Made by a program: the position numbers and the translations under genes. From positions 1 through 14,030 of the forward strand of contig JAJZVM010000105.1 of the NCBI GenBank assembly GCA_021845645.1: a DNA stretch of 14,030 bases. The letters are read 5' to 3'. Below the pieces are notes generated by a model that had not been told where the DNA came from, did no database searches, and was given only the letters and a program-made list of their open reading frames with translations. Position 1 is the first letter of the stretch. Every line of letters begins with the position of its first letter. The stretch comes from Bacillota bacterium (GTDB lineage: Bacteria; Bacillota_E; JAJZYS01; JAJYTV01). This document shows positions 7,745 through 14,030 of the stretch, piece by piece.

Positions 7745-8239
7745 CTACCCCCTTTCGCCTTCTAGCTGCCTGATCTCGTCGCGCAGGGCCGCGGCGCTTT
7801 CATATTCCTCGCGCGCCACCGCTTCGTGCAGATCGCGCCGCAGCGCCTGCAGGCGGCGATCCCGCTGGAATGCTCCGCCCCGCCGCGCAGGCAACTTGCC
7901 GCGGTGCTCCGTCGTGCCGTGGAGGCGCCTCAACAGCGGTTCGAGCTCGTCACGGAAGTTTCCGTAACAGCTGGGACAACCGAGTCGGCCGGTTTCGCGG
8001 AACTCACTGAAACGAAAACCGCAACTCGGACAACGCTTCTCCGTCTCGGTCTTCAGCGTCGGCCCCTGGCCGGCGAAGTTGGCCAGCAGGCTCTGCAGCA
8101 GCGCGACAGGGTTCGCAATCTCGATCTCGCCGTTCTCCTGCGCACACGTGGCGCACAGATGCGCCTGCTCGACTTGCCCCTGCACGATCCGCGTGACGTG
8201 CACCGTCGCGGGCCTCAGCCCACAGCTCTGGCATTGCAT
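7745..8239 (-). CDS. mcsA: McsA: zinc-binding activator of McsB
   Basis: McsA binds and activates the McsB kinase and helps remove CtsR under stress. From the ATG at 8239 it is 164 residues with four CxxC pairs (C3/C6, C29/C32, C70/C73, C88/C91), enough for two zinc sites, and a C-terminal UVR motif (about 130-160; ALRRDLHEAV, YESAAALRDEI). A GTG at 8248 and an ATG at 8245 in the same frame are also possible. The chosen ATG puts the GAGGAG in the ctsR 3' end at an ideal spacing of eight bases, while the others lie on top of it. The protein would then start directly at the first zinc cysteines, as family members do. Five bases separate it from the ctsR stop. Confidence 0.95.
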   Translation of the reverse strand: MQCQSCGLRPATVHVTRIVQGQVEQAHLCATCAQENGEIEIANPVALLQSLLANFAGQGPTLKTETEKRCPSCGFRFSEFRETGRLGCPSCYGNFRDELEPLLRRLHGTTEHRGKLPARRGGAFQRDRRLQALRRDLHEAVAREEYESAAALRDEIRQLEGERG

Positions 8240-8244
8240 GGCCA

Positions 8245-8703
8245 TCACTCCTCGTCGCTCAGCGCGAGCAGCGCGGCACCCAGACAGCGCGCCCGCACGA
8301 GATCACGCAGTGGCAGTGGCAGGCCGATCGCCTCCCGGCGCGTCACTGCGACAAGCATCGCGGCCTCGCGATCGACGACCAGCCCCGCTTCGCGGCAACG
8401 CTCGATCAGCGCATGCGCAGGCCCCTGCGCAATGCCGTCCGGCGCTTCGAGCAAGGCTGCCGCGATCCTGCCGATCTCAGGGTGGGCCGCCCGGCGGACC
8501 CGGATGTAACCGCCGCCACCGCGGCGGCTCTCGGTGACGAAGCCGCGCTCTGGCGTGAACCGCGTCGCCAGCACGTAGTTGATCTGCGACGGCGCGCAGC
8601 CATACAGGCGGGCAAGTTCGACGCGCTGCAGCGCGACCTCGCCGAACTGGGCCAGTTGCGACAGGATGTGGCGCTCGATCGCGTCGGCAAGCGTCATCGA
8701 CAT
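8245..8703 (-). CDS. ctsR: CtsR: repressor of class III stress genes
   Basis: CtsR is the dimeric winged-helix repressor of clp genes in Bacillota. From the ATG at 8703 it is 152 residues. The helix-turn-helix region (about 25-48, CAPSQINYVLATRFT) and the glycine-rich wing RGGGGYIR (61-68) match Bacillus CtsR nearly residue for residue. This wing senses heat and contains the arginine that McsB modifies. The C-terminal domain (about 75-150) includes DREAAMLVAV, as in the family. A GTG at 8709 is in frame but only one base from the GGAGG sequence (8711-8715). The ATG at 8703 has a seven-base spacing and is preferred; another ATG at 8697 is less well placed. A CtsR operator overlaps its own promoter, so the operon is autoregulated. 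Confidence 0.96.
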   Translation of the reverse strand: MSMTLADAIERHILSQLAQFGEVALQRVELARLYGCAPSQINYVLATRFTPERGFVTESRRGGGGYIRVRRAAHPEIGRIAAALLEAPDGIAQGPAHALIERCREAGLVVDREAAMLVAVTRREAIGLPLPLRDLVRARCLGAALLALSDEE

Positions 8704-8726
8704 CGCCACACCTCCACTGAGAGCTG

Positions 8727-8743
8727 TTTGACCTTCCCTGACC
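8727..8743 (-). promoter_or_regulatory. CtsR operator (tandem heptad) of the ctsR operon
   Basis: On the minus strand the site reads GGTCAGG, three bases (GAA), then GGTCAAA. The known CtsR box is a direct repeat of GGTCAAA with a three-base spacer. The second half is perfect and the first differs at two positions. It begins two bases after the -10 element and covers the expected transcription start, so bound CtsR would block initiation. Confidence 0.88.
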
Positions 8744-8745
8744 TT

Positions 8746-8773
8746 ATTATAGGTGGCCGCTCATGGTTGTAAA
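8746..8773 (-). promoter_or_regulatory. Sigma-A promoter of ctsR-mcsA-mcsB-clpC
   Basis: On the minus strand TTTACA (8773 down to 8768, five of six to consensus) and a perfect TATAAT (8751 down to 8746) are separated by 16 bases. The -35 lies only 12 bases beyond the stop of the upstream methyltransferase gene. With no strong terminator between them, read-through from the upstream operon is possible. Confidence 0.82.
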
Positions 8774-8784
8774 GCCCTCGGCCT

Positions 8785-9936
8785 CTATTCCTTGGTCAGC
8801 AGGACACAATGCAGGTAATCGGTCTCAGGGATCTCGATGCGCACAGGGTGGTCGCGATCCGCGCCGTGGACACCGAGGATGCGGCCGGAAAAGCCGGCGT
8901 CCTGGGCAGCGGACCGGACAGCGCCCAGGAAGTCCTCGAGCGAAACGGCATGCGAGCACGTGGCCGTGCAGAGGATGCCCCCGGGCGGCAGCAGGCGCAT
9001 CGCCCTCAGGTTGATCTCCTTGTAGGCGCGCAGGGCAGCGGGCACGTGGCTGCGTCCGCGAGCGAACGGCGGGGGGTCGAGCACCACGAGGTCGAAACGC
9101 TCGCGCGCCTGGCTCATGGCCCTCAGGCCGTCGAACGCGTTCTCCACGCGGGCGTCCACCGTCGCGCCGTTGCGCTCCGCATTGCGCCGCAGCGCGGCCA
9201 CCGCCTCCTGCGAGCTGTCCATCGCAACTACCCCGCTCGCGCCGCCGCGTGCCGCGTGCAGCCCGAATCCTCCCGTGTAGGAGAACGCGTCGAGAACACG
9301 CCTGCCGTGGCTCAGACGCTCCACCCGGCCACGGTTGCGGCGCTGATCGAAATAGTGCCCGGTCTTCTGGCCGGACAGCAGATCGACGAGGTAGACGATG
9401 CCGTCCTCGCGCACCTCCACAGGTCCTTCAGGAGGTTTCCCCTCGAGCATGCGCAACTCGAGTCCTAGACCCTCGTGCTGCCTGCTCGGTGAGACCGCGC
9501 GCAGCACGACGCCCCTCGGCCCCAGCTGGACGAGGGGCTCGAGGAGCCACGGCAGCAGCACCTCCTGCGCGCCCAGGGTGTCGGGGCTGACCACCAGGTA
9601 GCCGCCCATGCGCTCCACGACGAGGCCAGGCAGACCGTCGGCTTCGGCGTGCACCAGGCGCGCGTCGGCGCCATCGCCGAAATCCCCCGTGCGGCGCGTG
9701 ACGGCGAGGTCAAGCCGCCGGCGGGCCCACGCCGCGTCGGGCACGTCTTCAGCGCGCGTCAGGATGCGGACGAGAATGCTCGACGCGGGATTGGCATAGC
9801 CAGCGCCAACGACGTGTCCGCGCGCGTCGGCGACCTGCACGATCTCGGCGGGAGCCAGATCCCCCGGTACGTCCTGGAACTCCCCGCGGAACACCCAAGG
9901 ATGCCCTTGCAGCACGCGGTGCTGCCCCTGTCGCAA
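8785..9936 (-). CDS. RlmI/RlmK-like rRNA methyltransferase (PUA plus SAM-dependent domain)
   Basis: The protein is predicted to be a cytoplasmic S-adenosylmethionine-dependent methyltransferase that modifies 23S rRNA. The 383 residues hold an N-terminal PUA RNA-binding domain (about 1-75, with GHPWVF at 11-16), a linker with EADGLPGLVVERMGG (98-112), and TGHYFDQR (192-199). The Rossmann core follows with motif I LDAFSYTGGFGL (215-226), the catalytic-loop DPPPFA (287-292) and TCSH (326-329). RlmI methylates C1962 (m5C) in E. coli; whether this protein makes the same mark cannot be told from sequence. The start is uncertain. TTG at 9936 is the first usual start codon in frame, two bases after the HAD stop, but GGAGGGAGGGG lies 22 bases upstream. 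The frame remains open upstream and reads LTL before it, which would also fit the family; a CTG at 9942 is possible. Confidence 0.92.
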   Translation of the reverse strand: MRQGQHRVLQGHPWVFRGEFQDVPGDLAPAEIVQVADARGHVVGAGYANPASSILVRILTRAEDVPDAAWARRRLDLAVTRRTGDFGDGADARLVHAEADGLPGLVVERMGGYLVVSPDTLGAQEVLLPWLLEPLVQLGPRGVVLRAVSPSRQHEGLGLELRMLEGKPPEGPVEVREDGIVYLVDLLSGQKTGHYFDQRRNRGRVERLSHGRRVLDAFSYTGGFGLHAARGGASGVVAMDSSQEAVAALRRNAERNGATVDARVENAFDGLRAMSQARERFDLVVLDPPPFARGRSHVPAALRAYKEINLRAMRLLPPGGILCTATCSHAVSLEDFLGAVRSAAQDAGFSGRILGVHGADRDHPVRIEIPETDYLHCVLLTKE

Positions 9937-9938
9937 CG

Positions 9939-10667
9939 TCAGTCGGCGAACGGTGCTTCCCCTCCCTCCACGGCCCGGACCAAGGCGAGCATCGAACCGC
10001 GCCAGACAGGACTCCCTTGCGGGTCCTGCTCGCGGGCGTAGCTTCCCTCCACGAAAGCGAAGGCAATGCCGGCACGCGTCGCGGCACCGTCGTCGCGCAG
10101 GTCGTTGCCGACCATCACGGCCGCCCCGGCGTCGATTGCCTGGCTGCGCAGGATCTCCTCATAGTATTTCGGGTCTGGCTTGTTGTACCGGCAGGTTTCG
10201 AACGATGTGATCGCCTCGAAGGCCTGGGGTGCGATGCCTGCCCACCTCAGGCGCTCCTCGATGACGAAGCGCGGAAACACCGGGCTCGTCGCAAGGACCA
10301 TCGTGTAACCCCGGCGCCGCGCCGCATCGACGAAGTCCCGCGCCCCCGGCATCGGCCGCGTCTGCTGTCGCAAGGTCGGGAAGACAACCTCGTAGAACGA
10401 AGAAAACGCTGCGTCGCAAGCCTTGGACTCTTCCTGCGCTAGACCGGCGCGGAAGCGGGCGTAGAACGCCTCCTCGTTCGTGCTCCCGTCGGTCCGGCTG
10501 GCGACCATGGCCTGGACGGCCGACATGAAGCGCGGCGAGAAGTCGGGGAGGCGCACGGCCTCCCCGACAAACGCAGCCAACTGCTGCAGGTAGACAGGCA
10601 GAAAACGATCGATATCAAGCCCGAGCAGTGTGCCATCGAGATCAACGAGCAAGTGGGACTTCGTCAA
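9939..10667 (-). CDS. HAD-family hydrolase (phosphatase-like)
   Basis: This 242-residue protein is predicted to be a soluble haloacid-dehalogenase-type phosphatase of unknown substrate. All four motifs are visible: DLDGT with nucleophile Asp9 and acid/base Asp11, ATS with Thr127 (motif II), Lys163 in NKPDP (motif III), and GNDLRDD (187-193, motif IV). A helical cap lies between motif I and motif II (about 16-105), as in the C1-cap group. The reading frame is open far upstream, but the extra residues are the antisense-like Arg/Gly-rich translation of the EF-G-like gene. The chosen TTG at 10667 overlaps that gene's stop codon by four bases (TTGA), leaving Asp9 near the N-terminus as usual. The overlap suggests translational coupling with both neighbours. 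No strong Shine-Dalgarno sequence is present. Confidence 0.9.
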   Translation of the reverse strand: MTKSHLLVDLDGTLLGLDIDRFLPVYLQQLAAFVGEAVRLPDFSPRFMSAVQAMVASRTDGSTNEEAFYARFRAGLAQEESKACDAAFSSFYEVVFPTLRQQTRPMPGARDFVDAARRRGYTMVLATSPVFPRFVIEERLRWAGIAPQAFEAITSFETCRYNKPDPKYYEEILRSQAIDAGAAVMVGNDLRDDGAATRAGIAFAFVEGSYAREQDPQGSPVWRGSMLALVRAVEGGEAPFAD

Positions 10668-12685
10668 TGCGCGCTCGCCTTTGCCTTCTGCATGATCTGC
10701 TGCGCGACGGGCGCCGGCGCCTCTTCGTACTGGGCGAAACTCTGCCGGAACGTCGCGCGCCCGCCCGCGAGAGAACGGAGTTCGATCGCGTAGCGCTGCA
10801 GCTCCATACGCGGCACCAAGGCGTGCACGCGGCTGCGCCCGCCTTCGGACTCCATGCCGAGGACCCGGCCGCGCTTGCGGTTGATCACGCCGATGATGTC
10901 GCCCATCGCGGCCTCGGGGCAGTCGACCCAGATCTCGTCGACCGGCTCGAGCAGCGCGGGTCTGGCCTTCTGGGCGCCCTCGCGGAACGCGAGCGATCCC
11001 GCCACCTTGAACGCCATCTCGGACGAGTCTACCGGGTGGTAGCTGCCGTCCACCAGGGCGCAACGCACACCGGTCACCGGGAAGCCGGCCAGGATGCCCT
11101 GAGCCATCGCCTCCACGACGCCCTTCTCCACTGCCGGCCGGTACTGTGAAGGAACGACGCCGCCGAAGATCTTGTCCTCGAACACGAAATCCCCGTCGGC
11201 AAGCGGGCTGAGTTCCAACCAGACGTGGCCGAACTGCCCGTGACCGCCCGTCTGCTTCTTGTGCTTGCCCTCTATGCGCACCTGCCCCCGGATCGTCTCG
11301 CGGAACGGCACTTCCGGCAGCTCCATCGCCACATCCACGCCGAACTTGCGCTTGAGGCGGTCGTGCAGAACCTCGAGATGCATCTCTCCAAGCCCGGCGA
11401 CCACGGTCTCGTGACCGCTCGGATGCTCCAGCCGCAAGGTCGGGTCCTCCTCGAGCAGCCTGCCCAAGGCGCCTGCGAGGCGGTCCTCGTCCGCGGTGCT
11501 GCGCGCCTTGAGTGCCAGGCGGAAGACCGGTTCCTCGAACACGATAGCCGCCGCCGCGGCCATGTTTGCCTTCGCGGCAAGCGTATCGCCGGTTTTGGTG
11601 TCCTGCAGGCGCGGGACGGCGCCGATCTCGCCGGGCAACAGCTCCGGGACCGGTTCCTGCTTCTGGCCGCGCAGGCGGTAGATCTGACCCACCCGCTCTT
11701 CCTGACCCGTCCTGACATTGAACATGTGGCTGTCCGAGCGCAGGCGGCCGCTCAGGACCCGCAACAGGCTGAGGCGACCGACGTGCGGATCGGCGGTCGT
11801 CTTGAAGATGAACGCGGACGCGTCGGCGCTTGCGTCTGGCGCGATCACTCCTTCGGCGGCCGGGATCGGCCTGGGCGCCACCCCGAACTGGCCGATTGCG
11901 TCCAGGAGCATGCGCACGCCAGTCATCGTCGATGCCGATCCGAACAGCACGGGAACAGCGCCGCCACCGGCAACCGCCTTGCCGATCGAGCGGGTGAGCA
12001 GTTCGTCGCTCAGCTCTCCGGAATCCAGGTATTGCTCGAGGGCCTCATCGTCCGCCTCGGCGACACACTCGCACAACTGGTCGCGCAGGCTGGACGCCTC
12101 CGCCGGCACCTCGTCGAGCGGCCTGCCGTCAGCGCCTTGCGCCGCCCCGCTCCAGATGGCGTAGGTGCCGTGCAGCGACGCCTCCTGCCCGAGCGGCCAA
12201 TCGAGGGCCACGAGCGAATTGCCGTATGTCTGGCGCAGGGTCGCCAAGGCGTCGGCGGCGCTCGCATTCTCCCGATCGAGCTTGTTGACGAAGATCATGC
12301 TGGGCATGCCAAGGCTGCGCAGGCGGGCGAACTCGAGCTCGAGACCCACCTGTACAGGCTCGGCGGCATCCACCACAAGGAGCGCGAGGTCCACGACACG
12401 CTCGACCGCGCGCGCCTCGCCCACGAAGTCCAGGTATCCAGGGGTGTCGACCAGGTAGAGGGCCTTGCCCTGCACTTGCGCCGACCCCACCGCGAGGCTC
12501 AGGCTGATATGACGCCGCTGCTCCTCAGGCTCCTGGTCGAGGCTTGAGGTACCGTCGTCCACCTTGCCTCTGCGGTCGAGGGCCCCGGCACCATAGAGAA
12601 GGGCCTCCGCAAGCGTGGTCTTGCCACACCCGCCGTGGCCAAACAGGCCTACAGAACGTACACCGTCAGGCACCACATCTCCCAT
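10664..12685 (-). CDS. Elongation factor G-like GTPase
   Basis: The 673-residue protein has the five-domain EF-G layout, but belongs to the EF-G-like group rather than the canonical factor. The G domain shows P-loop GHGGCGKT (16-23), DTPG (80-83), NKLD (134-137) and GSAS (249-252). Domain II spans about 289-375, domain III about 385-460 (GLGEMHLEV, 431-439), domain IV about 465-580 (DGSYHPVDSSEMAF, 546-559) and domain V about 580-660. The GHGG form of the P-loop is normal for EF-G-like proteins. The position after DTPG, a catalytic histidine in canonical EF-G, is Tyr84, and the switch I region reads RRHIS instead of RGIT. A role in translation or ribosome handling is likely, but the exact step is unknown. 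The start fits the family N-terminus. Its Shine-Dalgarno sequence is unusually distant, and the 3' end overlaps the HAD gene. Confidence 0.93.
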   Translation of the reverse strand: MGDVVPDGVRSVGLFGHGGCGKTTLAEALLYGAGALDRRGKVDDGTSSLDQEPEEQRRHISLSLAVGSAQVQGKALYLVDTPGYLDFVGEARAVERVVDLALLVVDAAEPVQVGLELEFARLRSLGMPSMIFVNKLDRENASAADALATLRQTYGNSLVALDWPLGQEASLHGTYAIWSGAAQGADGRPLDEVPAEASSLRDQLCECVAEADDEALEQYLDSGELSDELLTRSIGKAVAGGGAVPVLFGSASTMTGVRMLLDAIGQFGVAPRPIPAAEGVIAPDASADASAFIFKTTADPHVGRLSLLRVLSGRLRSDSHMFNVRTGQEERVGQIYRLRGQKQEPVPELLPGEIGAVPRLQDTKTGDTLAAKANMAAAAAIVFEEPVFRLALKARSTADEDRLAGALGRLLEEDPTLRLEHPSGHETVVAGLGEMHLEVLHDRLKRKFGVDVAMELPEVPFRETIRGQVRIEGKHKKQTGGHGQFGHVWLELSPLADGDFVFEDKIFGGVVPSQYRPAVEKGVVEAMAQGILAGFPVTGVRCALVDGSYHPVDSSEMAFKVAGSLAFREGAQKARPALLEPVDEIWVDCPEAAMGDIIGVINRKRGRVLGMESEGGRSRVHALVPRMELQRYAIELRSLAGGRATFRQSFAQYEEAPAPVAQQIMQKAKASAH

Positions 12686-12692
12686 CTCGTGC

Positions 12693-12718
12693 GGCGCGGG
12701 ATCGCGCCCCTGCCTCCT
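12693..12718 (-). promoter_or_regulatory. Distant Shine-Dalgarno and spacer hairpin before the EF-G-like gene
   Basis: AGGAGG (12718 down to 12713) ends 27 bases before the ATG at 12685, too far for normal initiation. Between them GGCGCG pairs with CGCGCC around a four-base loop (12708 down to 12693). Folding this 16-base hairpin would leave 11 bases between the Shine-Dalgarno sequence and the start codon. No in-frame start lies closer to it. Confidence 0.5.
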
Positions 12719-12781
12719 TTGGCTCTCGGGATCTACGTCTTGAACTCCTGGCCGCTTTCGCCGGTCGTCCTCGCGACTCCT

Positions 12782-13954
12782 TCAGCCGACCGGTCGCCTG
12801 CGGCGGTCCGACTGGTCCTCGGCTTTGCGCCACCCGAGTCCGGGCAGCCACCGCGCAGCGAGGTAGGCGCTGCCAAGAAGACTGAGCGCCGCGAAGATCC
12901 GCGATTGCCAGTCGACGCCGAGCGTCGCGAGCGCCAGGCCGAGCGGCGCCCAGCCACCAGTCGTGGACACCGCCTTGGCGCCGATCGCGCCACGCAGGTG
13001 GTGCAACACGGTAAGAACCGCCGCAGTGGCCCACGCGATGCCGAGGGCGCGTGCCCAGACAAGGTTTCCCTGCGGCTCGAACACCGCCAGCGCGAGCGGC
13101 ACCATCAGCCACAGCGCGCCGAGCAGCCCGACTCTGGTGCCGGCCGAGGGAAAGCGGCGGCGGGAGCCGACGACGTAGGGGCGGGTGCGCCAAAAGTCCC
13201 GCACGATCGGCAGAAGGTCGATCGCGATCACGACGCCGCCGACACCTGTGAGAACGAGCAGCCACGTCTTGGCTGCGACCACCGAGAGGACGAGGCCGCC
13301 GTGCCAGAGCACCGCGCCCCAGCGGGAGAGGTGGATCGACACAGGACGCCTGTTGACGAGCCTGGGCCAGACGTAGAGAGCGACACCCAGAACTAGGCTG
13401 CCCAACCAGCCGAGCAACAGCAGCATCTCGGTGGGCTGGGCCAACGCCCGGCCCGTCGTCGCGCCGACTACCGCCACGAGAAAGAGGTACACGGGTGCGG
13501 CGATGAACAGCGCACGAGCCACCTGGTCACGCGCCGGGTCCGCGTGGACCGGCCTGCCGACGGGTGCCAAGTACTCCTGTAGCGGGTCGACGATCTTGCC
13601 TTGCGGCGGAGACCGCCACCACGCGAGATAGGCGTAGACCAGGGACGAGGCAAGCATGGCCACGTAGCCCAGCCGCAGCACGAGACCGCCCAGCAGCGAG
13701 GGGGGTACCGAGAGCAGGAGCAGTGCGGCCCCCATGGTGGCGACAAACGCCGTGACGAGCCGCGAAGGCACGCCTCGCGGCGTGGCGTGCAGCACCTCGA
13801 GGCCGATTCCACCGGCCATGATGCCCGATGCACCGTAGCCGAGCCAGAGGCGCAAGTCGCCCGCCGCGAGGGTGCTAGGCGACGCGATGAGCCAGATGCT
13901 GGCCAGGGCGGCCGCCACAAGGCTGCCGGCCGAAGCCGCGACATACCGCTTCAC
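12782..13954 (-). CDS. Polytopic membrane protein of unknown function
   Basis: I do not recognise this 390-residue protein with confidence. It has about twelve hydrophobic segments (roughly 7-25, 36-55, 66-84, 88-112, 147-168, 176-198, 213-228, 230-250, 274-292, 300-317, 335-346 and 353-370), with a polar loop around 113-146 and a basic tail. The stretch 181-225 (LGWLGSLVLG, YVWPRLVNRRP, then WHGG) faintly recalls NnrS or small heme-copper-oxidase-subunit-I-like proteins, and histidines His208, His218, His318 and His319 lie in or beside membrane segments. Heme binding is only a guess. It starts with GTG at 13954, downstream of a G-rich ribosome binding region. It lies 25 bases after the preceding gene's stop and 96 bases before the EF-G-like gene, so it may belong to the upstream transcription unit. 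Confidence 0.8.
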   Translation of the reverse strand: MKRYVAASAGSLVAAALASIWLIASPSTLAAGDLRLWLGYGASGIMAGGIGLEVLHATPRGVPSRLVTAFVATMGAALLLLSVPPSLLGGLVLRLGYVAMLASSLVYAYLAWWRSPPQGKIVDPLQEYLAPVGRPVHADPARDQVARALFIAAPVYLFLVAVVGATTGRALAQPTEMLLLLGWLGSLVLGVALYVWPRLVNRRPVSIHLSRWGAVLWHGGLVLSVVAAKTWLLVLTGVGGVVIAIDLLPIVRDFWRTRPYVVGSRRRFPSAGTRVGLLGALWLMVPLALAVFEPQGNLVWARALGIAWATAAVLTVLHHLRGAIGAKAVSTTGGWAPLGLALATLGVDWQSRIFAALSLLGSAYLAARWLPGLGWRKAEDQSDRRRRPVG

Positions 13955-13979
13955 CGAGAACCCCCCCCTCGCGCAGCGC

Positions 13980-14030
13980 CTAGACCTTCCAGTCCACCGC
14001 CTCGTCCTCCCGGCCGGCCTGCAGGTTGAC
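13980..14030 (-). CDS. C-terminal end of an unidentified gene (truncated by window edge)
   Basis: Sixteen codons ending in TAG are visible (the end reads EDEAVDWKV). The frame runs open to the window edge and ends 25 bases before the membrane protein's GTG, the spacing expected in an operon. Too little is present to identify the product. Confidence 0.5.
   Translation of the reverse strand, partial: VNLQAGREDEAVDWKV

Noticed and set aside
10668..11063. N-terminal extension of the HAD protein by 132 residues
   Set aside because: The extra part is the out-of-frame translation of the EF-G-like gene and is Arg/Gly-rich; the HAD nucleophile motif belongs near the N-terminus, which the TTG at 10667 gives.
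11225..12547. A 440-codon plus-strand frame opposite the EF-G-like gene
   Set aside because: It is a shadow of the well-supported EF-G-like gene, with no domain or ribosome binding site.
12616..12639. The unusual P-loop GHGGCGKT as a sign of a defective EF-G
   Set aside because: GHGG-type P-loops are the rule in the EF-G-like subgroup, so this residue pattern alone is not odd.
1..14030. CRISPR arrays, insertion sequences, prophage, tRNA or rRNA genes, or a defence island
   Set aside because: No repeat-spacer pattern, transposase, terminal inverted repeats, tRNA-like cloverleaf or defence gene was seen; the locus is core genome.

Overview
The window looks like chromosomal DNA from a high-GC member of the Bacillota (Firmicutes). 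The gene order ctsR-mcsA-mcsB-clpC-disA, followed by yacL and an IspD/IspF gene, matches the core stress and isoprenoid cluster of Bacillus and Clostridia. The very high GC, the GTG/TTG starts and the fused IspDF suggest a deep high-GC lineage of the Limnochordia, Symbiobacteriia or Thermaerobacter sort. That placement is inference; no rRNA is present to confirm it. All recognisable genes except one lie on the minus strand, so the text below reads from right to left.

Region A (14030 to 8785, minus): the last codons of an unidentified gene, a roughly 12-segment membrane protein of unknown function, an elongation factor G-like GTPase, a HAD-family phosphatase and an RlmI/RlmK-like rRNA methyltransferase. 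The last three abut or overlap by a few bases, as in a translationally coupled operon with a translation or ribosome flavour.

Region B (8773 to 3126, minus): a sigma-A-type promoter with a tandem CtsR heptad operator drives ctsR, mcsA, mcsB and clpC, which are packed within a few bases of each other. CtsR represses. McsA and McsB inactivate CtsR and mark proteins with phosphoarginine. ClpC unfolds marked proteins for ClpP. disA (c-di-AMP synthase and DNA-integrity scanner) follows after a 67-base gap that holds a GC-rich hairpin. radA, which usually sits between clpC and disA, is missing.

Region C (3116 to 2335): a perfect 12-bp inverted repeat closes the disA side. On its other side is the only plus-strand gene, a 131-residue cysteine-containing conserved hypothetical protein with its own near-consensus promoter. 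It is inserted convergently between disA and yacL. A 346-base divergent intergenic region separates it from yacL.

Region D (2334 to 87, minus): yacL (membrane-anchored PIN-TRAM protein), overlapping a bifunctional ispDF gene of the MEP isoprenoid pathway. The last 86 bases hold no gene I can support.

I see no CRISPR array, insertion sequence, tRNA, rRNA or prophage. Most of the window is a recognisable housekeeping and stress locus. The points worth a second look are the 131-residue gene and its position, changes in usually conserved regulatory or catalytic residues of McsB and the EF-G-like protein, the missing radA, and a looped-out ribosome binding site in front of the EF-G-like gene.
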